Shown piece by piece: positions 26,405 through 36,400 of a stretch of DNA of 64,000 bases. The translations under genes were made by a program, and so were the position numbers. Origin of the DNA: Marinilabiliales bacterium (GTDB lineage Bacteria > Bacteroidota > Bacteroidia > Bacteroidales > PUMT01); the NCBI GenBank assembly GCA_007695015.1, contig REEN01000044.1, positions 1 through 64,000 of the forward strand. The letters are read 5' to 3'. How positions within the stretch are numbered: the stretch's first letter is position 1; each line of letters begins with the position of its first letter. A model generated the notes under the pieces. That model searched no databases. It was given only the letters and a program-made list of their open reading frames with translations, and was not told the DNA's origin.

Positions 26405-27742
26405 TCAGATAACCCCCTGATCGAGCATGGCATTGGCAACTTTCATGAAACCGGCTATATTTGCCCCTTTCATATAGTTTATATATCCGTCAGGTTCAGC
26501 CCCGTATCTTGCGCATGATTCATGAATGTTTTTCATGATCAGGTGCAGTTTCTCCTCAACCTCTTCTGATGTCCAGCTCAGCTTCATGGCATTTTGCGTC
26601 TGTTCCAGTCCGCTTGTCGAAACACCGCCGGCGTTGGCAGCCTTGCCGGGGCCGTACAGGATCCTGTTCTCCAGGAACAGTTCTATCGCACCGGGTGTGG
26701 AGGGCATGTTTGCTCCTTCAGAAACACACATGCAGCCGTTCTGAACCAGGTTTCTGGCATCTTCTTCGTCAAGTTCGTTCTGGGTTGCACAGGGAAGGGC
26801 TATGTCACATTTGACCTCCCATGGTCTTTTGCCCTCGTGGAATTGGGCATTCGGGAACTCGAAAGAGTATGGTTTCGCTATATCCTGGTTAGAAGCCCTG
26901 AGTTCGAGAAGGTAGTCGATCTTTTCGCCGGTTATTCCGTCAGGGTCGTATATATAGCCGTCAGGGCCCGATATGGTAACAACTCTTGCGCCAAGTTGTG
27001 TGGCCTTGATAATGGCTCCCCATGACACGTTCCCGAATCCGGAAACAGTAACAATCTTGCCCTTGAATGATTCTCCTTTGGTCTTCAACATCTCCTCGGC
27101 AAAATAGACGGTCCCGAACCCGGTGGCTTCCGGCCTGATGAGACTGCCTCCCCAGTTTCTCCCCTTGCCCGTAAGTACACCTGTATGCTCGGATGAAAGT
27201 TTCTTGTACATTCCGTACATGTATCCTATCTCTTTGCCTCCAACACCTATATCACCCGCCGGAATATCCGTGTCGGGCCCTATGATCTTCCACAGCTCAA
27301 GCATATATGCCTGGCAGAAGCGCATTATCTCGGAATTCGATTTTCCTTTCGGGTTAAAGTCCGAGCCCCCCTTGGCGCCTCCCATGGGCAGTGTTGTAAG
27401 CGAATTCTTGAATACCTGCTCAAATCCCAGGAACTTCAGTATACTAAGGTTTACGCTGGGGTGAAAACGAAGCCCCCCCTTATAGGGTCCGATGGCGTTG
27501 TTGAACTGTATCCTGTATCCGGTGTTGACATGGGCCTGCCCCTGGTCATCCATCCAGGGCACCTTGAATGTCAGCACCCTGTCAGGTTCGACAAGACGTT
27601 CGATGATTGCTGCTGATTCAAACTGCGGATTCTGGTTGTACACTTCCTCGATCGATTCCAGAACTTCCCTTACCGCCTGGAGATACTCTGTTTCGCCGGG
27701 ATGTTTTTTCTCCAGATCGATCATTAGTTTGTCTACATTCAT
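26405..27742 (-). CDS. gdhA: Glutamate dehydrogenase (copy 2)
   Basis: A 445-residue paralogue of the enzyme at 23704-25044, same family and orientation. All signature regions are intact: YKGGLRFHPSVNLSILKFL, MGGAKGGSDFNPKGKSN (Gly-to-Ala change after GG), nucleotide loop SGFGNVSWGAIIKA, and GPGKAANAGGV. The Rossmann loop differs from copy 1 (SGSGNVAQF), which may reflect different cofactor preference or regulation (inference). It has its own candidate promoter and terminator, so it is likely regulated separately. Confidence 0.93.
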   Translation of the reverse strand: MNVDKLMIDLEKKHPGETEYLQAVREVLESIEEVYNQNPQFESAAIIERLVEPDRVLTFKVPWMDDQGQAHVNTGYRIQFNNAIGPYKGGLRFHPSVNLSILKFLGFEQVFKNSLTTLPMGGAKGGSDFNPKGKSNSEIMRFCQAYMLELWKIIGPDTDIPAGDIGVGGKEIGYMYGMYKKLSSEHTGVLTGKGRNWGGSLIRPEATGFGTVYFAEEMLKTKGESFKGKIVTVSGFGNVSWGAIIKATQLGARVVTISGPDGYIYDPDGITGEKIDYLLELRASNQDIAKPYSFEFPNAQFHEGKRPWEVKCDIALPCATQNELDEEDARNLVQNGCMCVSEGANMPSTPGAIELFLENRILYGPGKAANAGGVSTSGLEQTQNAMKLSWTSEEVEEKLHLIMKNIHESCARYGAEPDGYINYMKGANIAGFMKVANAMLDQGVI

Positions 27743-27798
27743 GATAGTGTTGTTTAGTTGGTTATGGTTTATTTTCCTGAAGATTTAGGAGAAGTACA

Positions 27799-27806
27799 CA
27801 AATGTA
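27799..27806 (-). promoter_or_regulatory. Candidate -7 element for gdhA copy 2
   Basis: On the minus strand TACATTTG matches TAnnTTTG exactly, 56 nt upstream of the ATG. No clear -33 element. Confidence 0.35.
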
Positions 27807-27949
27807 ACTGAAAAGCAGATATGCCGGCTATGACTTTCCTCATGCATGCCGATGACTTTTCTCATGGGCCTCAGCGTTAAGAGGCAGTTAGACAGGAAGA
27901 TAAGTGGCTTGATGGAGACAAAACATGCTGTAGAATATGTTTTTGCCCT

Positions 27950-28444
27950 CTATTTTGCCGATCGGTTGGCAATCAGTATTCTCTGCATAGAGGCCATGAT
28001 CTTTTCCAGATCGCTCTTTGAAAGTGCAGTCAGGCTTACCGGCGGATATTTGGCCACTCCCCGTGCAGTCTTCCTGTAGATGACAAGCTTTTTGTTAAGT
28101 CCGTGCAATGACCTGGTTATTTCATAATTGGATAGCTCACTCTTGTTGAACTCAATTGCACTTTTCCTGTCAGCCATGGGCCGCAGGCTGAAATAGCGCA
28201 GGATGAACTTGTCGCCGGTGTCGGAGTAGTAGATATAATGGTGGTCCCTCACATAATTCAGGAGAAAGAATAGCACAACGAGCATGATCGTGAACACGGC
28301 AATATGGTCCCTGGTAAAACCAAAGGCCCCGTCGCGCAGAACATTTGCAAAATACAACAATCCGATGAATATTATCAGGAACAGCAATGCCAGTGATTTG
28401 ATTATCCTGAGGTTTACCGCCTGCTTTTGATTTGTTATCGTCAT
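27950..28444 (-). CDS. Two-TM protein with a bacterial PH-like C-terminal domain, function unknown
   Basis: A 164-residue protein with two TM helices close together (LALLFLIIFIGLLYFANVL; IAVFTIMLVVLFFLLNYV), then about 95 cytosolic residues of alternating beta strands and a final helix (FILRYFSLRP, KKLVIYRKTARG, KSDLEKIMASMQRIL). This pattern resembles bacterial PH-domain membrane proteins, which is a structural guess. It starts 5 nt after the proline dehydrogenase stop, so the two are co-expressed; a link to that enzyme is not otherwise supported. Confidence 0.65.
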   Translation of the reverse strand: MTITNQKQAVNLRIIKSLALLFLIIFIGLLYFANVLRDGAFGFTRDHIAVFTIMLVVLFFLLNYVRDHHYIYYSDTGDKFILRYFSLRPMADRKSAIEFNKSELSNYEITRSLHGLNKKLVIYRKTARGVAKYPPVSLTALSKSDLEKIMASMQRILIANRSAK

Positions 28445-28449
28445 CTTGT

Positions 28450-29625
28450 TCAGGTTTTGGATATCTTTTTTCTTCTTTTTCTCTCAATTCTGATATAATG
28501 CAGCTCCCTGCCCGACTGCCCGGTAACCGACCTGTTCTCTTCGGCCCTCCTGATCAGGTAAGGGATCAGGTATTTTATTGGTCCGTAAGGCAGGTACTTT
28601 GCCACATTGTATTGGTGTGCCGCCATATTGAAGCTGATATGATCGCTCATCCCGTAGAGCTGGCTCACACATATGCGGGGATCATCTTTGGGGATCCCCA
28701 TGTCCTTCATCTGTTCCATAAGCCGCAACAGGCTTTCCTCATTGTGTGTGCCAACAAACAGGCTTGTCATATCAAGGTTTTCCAGGCAGGTGGTTACCGC
28801 ATCGTCAAATGCCTTGTCGGTACTCTCCTTGTCGGGATGGATGGGAGAGGGATAACCCAATTTTTTTGCTCGTTCGCGCTCCTGATCCATGTAAGCCCCC
28901 CTGACAAGCTTGTACCCGGCGAAGTATCGCTTTTTCCTGGCCCTGGCGACAGCTTCTTTCAGGAAACCGTGCCTGTCGTGCCTGTACATCTGAAGAGTAT
29001 TGAAAACGACAGCTTTCTCTTTATTGTATATCTCCATCATCTCCTCACAGATGTCGTCGATCAGCTGCTGGTATTGACACTCTTCGGCGTCGATCATAAC
29101 AGGCACACTTCTTTTGTGAGCTGCTTCGCAAAGGATTCTTATGTTTTCCCTGAATTTTCCTGCTGCCAGCAGGTCAGTTGCCTGCCTGCCTGTGAATGTG
29201 CATGTCTCCTCAAGAACACCCGGGGGTGCCAGTGCAGTGGGCTTGAAGACAGAGAACGGAACAGCCTCAGAAGTTCCCGCATAGTCGGTTGCAGCAACTA
29301 TTTCGGTTATCACCTGGTTGATCTCATCCTCGGATCTGCGGTTTTCGGCGGCGAAATCGGTTACGGACAGAACATTGTGTTCTGACAGCTTTTCCACCAC
29401 TTTTTTCGCTTCATCAAGTGATTCCCCGCCGCAGAAGAGACTGAATACCGTAGGTTTTACGATCCATCTGAGCGGAATTCTCAAGCCAAGGGCAAGCTTT
29501 GCCAGCATTCCCATTATATTGACTGCCAACGGAGATGACATCATCCTGAACATAATTTCAGCCTTCCTGAGTTCAGAGTCTGTTTTTATTTTAAAGGCTA
29601 TTTCGGTATTTTGAAGAATTTGCAT
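28450..29625 (-). CDS. Proline dehydrogenase
   Basis: A 391-residue FAD-dependent enzyme oxidising proline to pyrroline-5-carboxylate. It is the stand-alone PRODH TIM barrel, not fused to a P5C dehydrogenase. Diagnostic motifs are the FAD/substrate strand GYKLVRGAYMDQERERA, VMIDAEECQYQ, FVGTHNEESL and the C-terminal RRAEENRSV (substrate-binding Arg pair). Electrons probably enter the respiratory chain. The start MQILQNTEIAFKIKTDSELRKA is typical of Bacteroidota orthologues. Its partner P5C dehydrogenase is not in the window. Confidence 0.92.
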   Translation of the reverse strand: MQILQNTEIAFKIKTDSELRKAEIMFRMMSSPLAVNIMGMLAKLALGLRIPLRWIVKPTVFSLFCGGESLDEAKKVVEKLSEHNVLSVTDFAAENRRSEDEINQVITEIVAATDYAGTSEAVPFSVFKPTALAPPGVLEETCTFTGRQATDLLAAGKFRENIRILCEAAHKRSVPVMIDAEECQYQQLIDDICEEMMEIYNKEKAVVFNTLQMYRHDRHGFLKEAVARARKKRYFAGYKLVRGAYMDQERERAKKLGYPSPIHPDKESTDKAFDDAVTTCLENLDMTSLFVGTHNEESLLRLMEQMKDMGIPKDDPRICVSQLYGMSDHISFNMAAHQYNVAKYLPYGPIKYLIPYLIRRAEENRSVTGQSGRELHYIRIERKRRKKISKT

Positions 29626-29777
29626 CTGTTAGCTCAAATGGATTTATTATTTTTAGCCCTGCTAAAAGCAGGTTAACAGTTAAAAGCAGCCGAACAGACA
29701 CGTAGTCCTAAAGCTGACATCCAAATTTATACAATGATGTTTATAATAACACAAGAATCATTGAATAATTATCGAAA

Positions 29778-29803
29778 TTGCCGGTCAGCATTTATTTATT
29801 TTG
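29778..29803 (+). promoter_or_regulatory. Candidate promoter of ruvA-sprA
   Basis: TTG (29778-29780), 16 nt, then TATTTTG (29797-29803), one base short of TAnnTTTG. It lies 20 nt before the ruvA ATG. Confidence 0.35.
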
Positions 29804-29822
29804 CACAAAAACATTATTAACC

Positions 29823-30404
29823 ATGTATGAATACATAACCGGAACCTTTCATGAACTGGCCCCTGCCCACCTTGTTGTAGACAGTGCAGGTACGGGATTT
29901 TTTGTTAATATATCGCTCAATACTTTCTCTGCACTTTCGGGTAAGGAGAGCGGTAAAATATTTCTGCACCAGGTGGTAAGAGAAGATGCATTGCTCCTGT
30001 TTGGGTTTGCCGACAAGGACGAGCGGGAACTGTTCAGGCAACTGATAACCGTTTCGGGAATAGGCGCAAATACTGCCAGGGTAATGCTTTCGTCGCTGTC
30101 GCCTGCCGACATAAGGAAGGCCATAGCATCTGGTAATGTTGAAGCGCTTAAGGGTGTAAAAGGGATAGGGGTGAAGTCGGCACAACGCATTATTGTTGAT
30201 CTCAGGGATAAGCTGAGCAAAACGGATGGCGGTACAGAAATATTTGCGGGGGCAGACAATACCATCAGGGAAGAATCGTTATCTGCTTTAATAATGCTGG
30301 GGTTTTCCCGTAATGCGGTTGAAAAGGTGATCAGCCAGCTTCTGAATGACGGTGAGGTGAAAACTGCCGAGGATCTGGTAAAGAGGGCTTTGAAAAAACT
30401 TTAG
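29823..30404 (+). CDS. ruvA: Holliday junction branch migration protein RuvA
   Basis: A 193-residue DNA-binding subunit of RuvAB. I chose the ATG at 29823, which begins MYEYITGTF, the standard RuvA opening; an in-frame TTG 45 nt upstream lies in the promoter region. It has an OB fold (about 1-62), two helix-hairpin-helix motifs (VSGIGANTARVML; VKGIGVKSAQRIIVDL) and a C-terminal domain III that contacts RuvB (about 147-193). It is followed by sprA after 12 nt, a conserved Bacteroidota order. Confidence 0.95.
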   Translation: MYEYITGTFHELAPAHLVVDSAGTGFFVNISLNTFSALSGKESGKIFLHQVVREDALLLFGFADKDERELFRQLITVSGIGANTARVMLSSLSPADIRKAIASGNVEALKGVKGIGVKSAQRIIVDLRDKLSKTDGGTEIFAGADNTIREESLSALIMLGFSRNAVEKVISQLLNDGEVKTAEDLVKRALKKL

Positions 30405-30416
30405 AAAATAAATTTA

Positions 30417-33400
30417 TTGGCTAAGGCATCAAAATATTCCTGCATATCTTTTTGTGTATTGTTGTTATGGGTACTTGTTTCGGCCCCGGGCGCCTCAACC
30501 AGATTTCCAGACGCTGGCTATAATTACGGTGCGGTAACTGACAAGACTGACCCAGGTGATAATTCACCCGGTGAGCTACATATGCCTGAAATATTTCAGG
30601 ATTATTCTGCAGGCCCGTCTTCACGGGGGGAAATACCCATACCTCCCTGGTTCCGTATCACCACAGAATATGATATAGGAACCAACACATACCTTATGAG
30701 GAGGATGGTTGGTGACATCCAGATTGGAAGGCCAAGCATGATGACCTTTGAGGAATACCACAGTTATTCACTTGACAGGGCCATGCAGGATTACTGGCAA
30801 CAGCGATCACGTGGTATTGCCGCGGATGCACGTACAGAATTCATTCCCGGACTCTCCCTGGGTGTTGATGCCATTGATATGATTTTCGGGAGTGATGTGG
30901 TCAATATACAGCCGCAGGGATCGGCCGAACTGATATTCGGTATAAATACCGTTAAAAATGAGCGGCCTGACATACAGGAAGAGCTGAGGAGGGTTACCAC
31001 CTTTGATTTCAGGGAGAAGATACAGATGAATGTTACCGGGAGTATAGGCGACAGGATAAATCTGGGGATCAATTACAACACCGAAGCGATGTTTGAGTTT
31101 GAAAACCAGACCAAACTGGAGTATACCGGCGGCGAGGATGAGATTATCCAAAGGATAGAAGCCGGAAACGTAACCCTGCCTCTGCCTGGTTCACTGATTA
31201 CCGGAAGCCAGAGCCTGTTCGGCCTGAAAAGTGAGCTCAAATTCGGAAATCTTACAGTTACCAGTGTCTTTTCTCAGCAGAAGGGTGAATCGAGGAGCAT
31301 TGAAGTGAGAGGTGGCGCTCAGACGCAGGAGTTTGAGGTGTATGCCGACGATTATGATGCAAACAGGCATTTCTTTCTTTCGCAGTACTTCAGGGATACC
31401 TACGAGGGATCGCTCAGAAATCTGCCCGTTATAAGTTCGGGGATAAACATTACGCGGGTGGAGGTTTGGATAACCAACAAGACAAACAGGTTTGAAGATG
31501 CCCGGAATATTGTGGCTTTTATGGATCTGGCCGAAACTCAGCAGAACATATTCTCGCCGCAGAACTTTTCCCGGGACCCGTCGCAGCAGGGCGATCATCC
31601 GCGCAATGCCCTTAATAACCTCTACGAGATGATGACCACCACCTATTCGGGCATCAGGAACATCAACCAGGTTACTTCGGTCCTTCAGCCGCTGGCCCCC
31701 TCTGGATTTGCAATAGGCCAGGATTATGAGGAGATTGAGAACGCGAGGATGCTTTCACAACGTGAATATACCATAAACAGGAGGCTTGGTTATATCTCGC
31801 TTAACACGGCACTCAATGCCGATGAGGTGCTTGCAGTTGCATTTGAATATACAATGGGCGGGCAGACCTACAGGGTGGGGGAGTTCTCGAATGAAGGGAT
31901 CTCTGCTCCTGATGCGCTTATTGTTAAGATGGTGAAGGGAACCAATCTAACTCCGCGGCTTCCGACCTGGGACCTGATGATGAAGAACGTCTATTCCATT
32001 GGCGCCTGGCAGGTTGACCGCAGGAATTTTGAGCTTAATGTGCTATATCGTGATGACCAGACCGGTAATGCCATAAACTATATTCCCGAGGGTAGGATCC
32101 AGGAGCAGACACTTCTGAGGGTATTGAACCTTGACCAGCTTAACTCACAGCTGGATCCCCATCCCGACGGCATGTTTGACTTTATTGAGGGTGTAACCAT
32201 ATACCCGGAAAACGGGAGGATCGTGTTCCCGGTGCTTGAGCCGTTCGGGTCACACCTGAGAGCAAAGATTGGCGATGATGCTATTGCCGACCGGTATGTT
32301 TTCCAGGAGCTCTACGACTCAACGCTGACAAGGGCAAGGCAGGTTGCCGAGAAGAACAAGTTCATGCTGGCCGGCACCTACCAGTCCTCCGCCGGCTCAG
32401 AGATACCGCTGAATGCCATGAATGTGCCCCGCGGTTCGGTAACGGTCACTGCCGGTGGTGTTCAGCTTACAGAAAATGTGGATTACACTGTTGACTATAC
32501 TCTTGGAAGGGTACAGATAATAAACCAGGGCCTGCTGGAATCGGGCACTCCTATCAGGGTATCACTGGAGAGCCAGTCATTGTTTGCCATACAGACCAAA
32601 ACCCTTGTTGGGTCTCATTTTAATTACCGCATTTCCGATAATTTCAATGTGGGGGCCACAATCCTGAATCTGACGGAACGTCCGCTGACTCAGAAGGTTG
32701 GATTTGGGGATGAGCCGATATCCAATACAATCTGGGGACTGAATACATCTTACCGTACCGAATCGATGTTCCTGACAAACCTGGTAGACAGGCTTCCCTT
32801 CATCAATACCAACCAAATATCCACCATATCTTTTCAGGGTGAATTTGCACATCTCGTTCCCGGTCATTCAAGAGCCATCGGGAGGGACGGTGTTTCATAC
32901 ATAGATGATTTTGAGGCTACCAAAACAACAATAGACCTGAAGACACCCAGTGCATGGTTCATATCCAGCACACCTGACGGACAACCGCTTTTCCCTGAAG
33001 CAGCCCTGAACAACGACCTGGCATATGGCTACAACCGTGCCCTGCTGGCCTGGTATGTAATCGACCCTCTTTTCCTCAGGAATACCTCGGCTACGCCCAC
33101 TCATATAAGGAACAACCCCGATCTGCAGTCCAGCCATTTCGTAAGGGAGGTGTTCGAGCGCGAACTGTTCCCCGAAAGGGAAACCCCCACGGGTATTCCC
33201 ACCAACATACCCGTGCTTAACCTTGCCTACTATCCCAGCCACCGCGGGCCCTACAATTATGATGTCAGTCCGTCGGCATATTCGGCAGGGATCGATGAGG
33301 AAGGGCGGCTTATGGATCCTTCCAGCCGCTGGGGAGGCATCATGAGGGCCCTCCATACGACCGATTTTGAAGCTGCCAATATCGAATACGTTGAATTCTG

Positions 33401-36400
33401 GCTTATGGACCCGTTCATTGAAGATATGGCAGACCACTCGGGGGGCGATTTTTACATAAACCTGGGCAACGTTTCTGAGGATATCCTGAAAGATGGGCGC
33501 AAGAGTTTTGAGAACGGACTGCCTGCCAGCGAGTTGGTAGTAGATGTAGATACCACGGCATGGGGCCGGGTGCCCACACAACAGTCGCTTGTGAACGCTT
33601 TCGACAATAATCCCCAGGCCCGTGAGTTTCAGGATGTCGGACTTGACGGTCTTCGAACGGTAGACGAACGTTCGTTCTTTTTCGATTTCCTTGATGAGAT
33701 AGCCCAGATTTTCGGGGAGGATTCGCCGGCCTTTGAGAGTGCCTGGGAGGATCCTTCGAGCGATAATTACCGCTATTTCAGGGGCAGGGAGTGGGATGCC
33801 ATGGAGGCGGACATCCTTTCCAGGTACATGTACTACAACAATATGGAGGGGAATTCGCCCACCTCTGAGCAGTCGCCCGAATCCTACCCCACCTCTGCAA
33901 CAACCCTCCCGAACACCGAAGATATAAACCGCGACAATACACTTAACCGTTCTGAGGCCTATTTCCAGTACCGGGTCAGTATAAGACCCGGAGATCTGAG
34001 GGTCGGGCATAATTATGTTGTTGACTCGGTGCGCACCACTGTCAATTTCCCAAACGGGGAACAGTCTGCAGTAAACTGGTACCAGTTCAAGATCCCGCTG
34101 TCTGATTTCGAGAATGCGGTTGGTCCGATCCAGGACTTCAAGTCGATCAGGTTCATGAGAATGTTCCTTACCGGGTTTGAAGATCCGGTAGTGATGAGGT
34201 TTGCCAGGCTCGACCTGGTAAGGAGCGACTGGCGTCAGTACAACCTGTCGCTTATGGAAGGGCAGGAGGGGCTGGCTCATCCTGATCCTTCAACGGGGAC
34301 TTTTGATATCTCGGCTGTGAACATTGAGGAGAATGCAAGCAAGACACCCGTTAACTATGTTCTTCCGCCGGGCATTGACAGGGTGATCGATCCCACAAAC
34401 CCGCAGTTGCAGCAGCTCAATGAACAGTCTATGGTGCTGAAGGTTGAGAATCTTGAGGATGGAGATGCAAGGGCGGCATTCAAGAATATGAATCTTGACA
34501 TCAGGCAGTACAGGAGGATACAGATGGAGGTCCACGCTGCCGCGCTGCCGGGCGATCTGCTGAATGATGGCGATCTGACTGTGTTTGTAAGACTGGGAAC
34601 CGACTACAGGAACAACTATTACGAGTATGAGATCCCATTGAGGGTTACCCCTCCCGGCCGGTATAACAACAACCGTGAGAGTGACAGGATAGCAGTATGG
34701 CCCAGGGAAAACCGGCTCGATATTGAGCTTGATATTTTCCAGGAGCTGAAGCAGGAGAGGAACAGGCAGATGCAGGTGCCGGGGTCGGGAATAACCATGT
34801 CATCGGTTTTTATGCGGATGGACGGAGAAAACAGGGTGAGGGTTGTAGGCAACCCTAATCTCAGCAATGTCCGCACCATGATGATCGGGGTAAGGAATCC
34901 CGGCCGCAATACCAATCCCCTTCCGGGGGATGACGGGATGCCTAAGTCGGGAGAGATATGGGTTAATGAGTTGCGCCTCTCACATTTCAACGATGAGGGA
35001 GGGTGGGCTGCTAATGCCCGGGTCACGGCAAGGCTTGCCGACCTGGGGTCGGTTACAGTGGCCGGATCAACAAGCCAACCTGGTTTCGGAAGTATTGAAC
35101 AGAAGGTAAATGAGAGACAGCAGGTACAGGTCAACCAGTATGATGTCTCAACAAATCTGGAGCTGGGCAGGTTCTTCCCTGAAGATTCGGGGGTGCGCAT
35201 ACCGATGTATATTGGCTATTCAGAGGGGTTCATCAACCCCAGGTATAATCCGCTCGACCCTGATGTGCCACTGCAGGATGCTCTTGATCTCGCTGAAACC
35301 CGGAGGGAAAGGGATTCGATAAGGGATATGGCACAGGATTACACCCAGAGAAAGAGCCTTAATTTTACGAATGTGCAGATTGCCAGGGGCGATGGCCCGC
35401 CCAGATTCTACAGCCTGGCCAATTGGTCAATCAACTATGCCTACAGCGAGATGTACGGCAGGAACATCAATACCGATTACCGGCTGCAACGAAATTACAG
35501 GGGGGGGATCAACTACAACTATACTGCTAGTCCCCAAAACGTCACCCCGTTCAGCAACTGGGGAATATTAAGCTCCCCTGCGCTCAGGATACTGAGGGAC
35601 TTTAATTTCTACTATGCACCTTCATACATCTCTTTCAGGACAGACCTTAACAGGCATTACCATGCAAGACAGCTCAGAAATATTAACAATCCTGATTTCC
35701 TCATCCTGCCGACATATCAGAAGGACTTCCTCTGGAACAGGTTCTATGATATGCGGTTTGACATCACCAGGCAGTTACGTTTTGAGTTCTCGGCAACCAA
35801 TACAGCCCGTATAGATGAACCCGAGGGAATAGTTGACCGTTACAGGGATCCTGATGGTTACAGGGGATGGAGGGACTCTGTCATGATCAACCTCCAGAAC
35901 CTGGGACGCACCACCCAGTACTTCCACTCGGCCAATCTCACCTATACATTGCCTCTTAACAAGATACCGTTTTTTAACTGGGTAAATGTTACTGCCCGGT
36001 ACAATGCATCCTACGGGTGGGATACCGGACTTATTCTGCCGGATTCTCTTGGCATAAACCTTGGCAATGTAATAAGGAACAGTAATACAAGTCAGTTGAA
36101 CGCTCAGTTCAACCTTCTTAACCTGTACAACAAGGTTGATTATTTTCAGCGGGTTAACCAGAGAACCAGGCAGATGCAGGCTGCCACGGGCAGGCAGCAG
36201 GAGCAGCCGCAGCCTGAGTTCAGGAAGGTGTGGTATGAACGGGCCAATGTGAACCTTACCGCGAACAGGCCGCAAAACATTATTCACAATCTGAACACCG
36301 AAGAGGTCTCCGTAAGGATTCAGGATGCCCAGGGAAGACCGGTCAGGGGCAGCACCGATATTATCAATGAGAGGAGGGCCGTATTTACTCCCGAAACTGA

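Noticed and set aside
28432-29385. 317-codon plus-strand frame over proline dehydrogenase
   Set aside because: Antisense of a gene with intact catalytic motifs; Cys/Leu-rich nonsense composition.
32895-34280. 461-codon minus-strand frame within sprA
   Set aside because: Long only because of sprA codon bias; no start context, domain or promoter.
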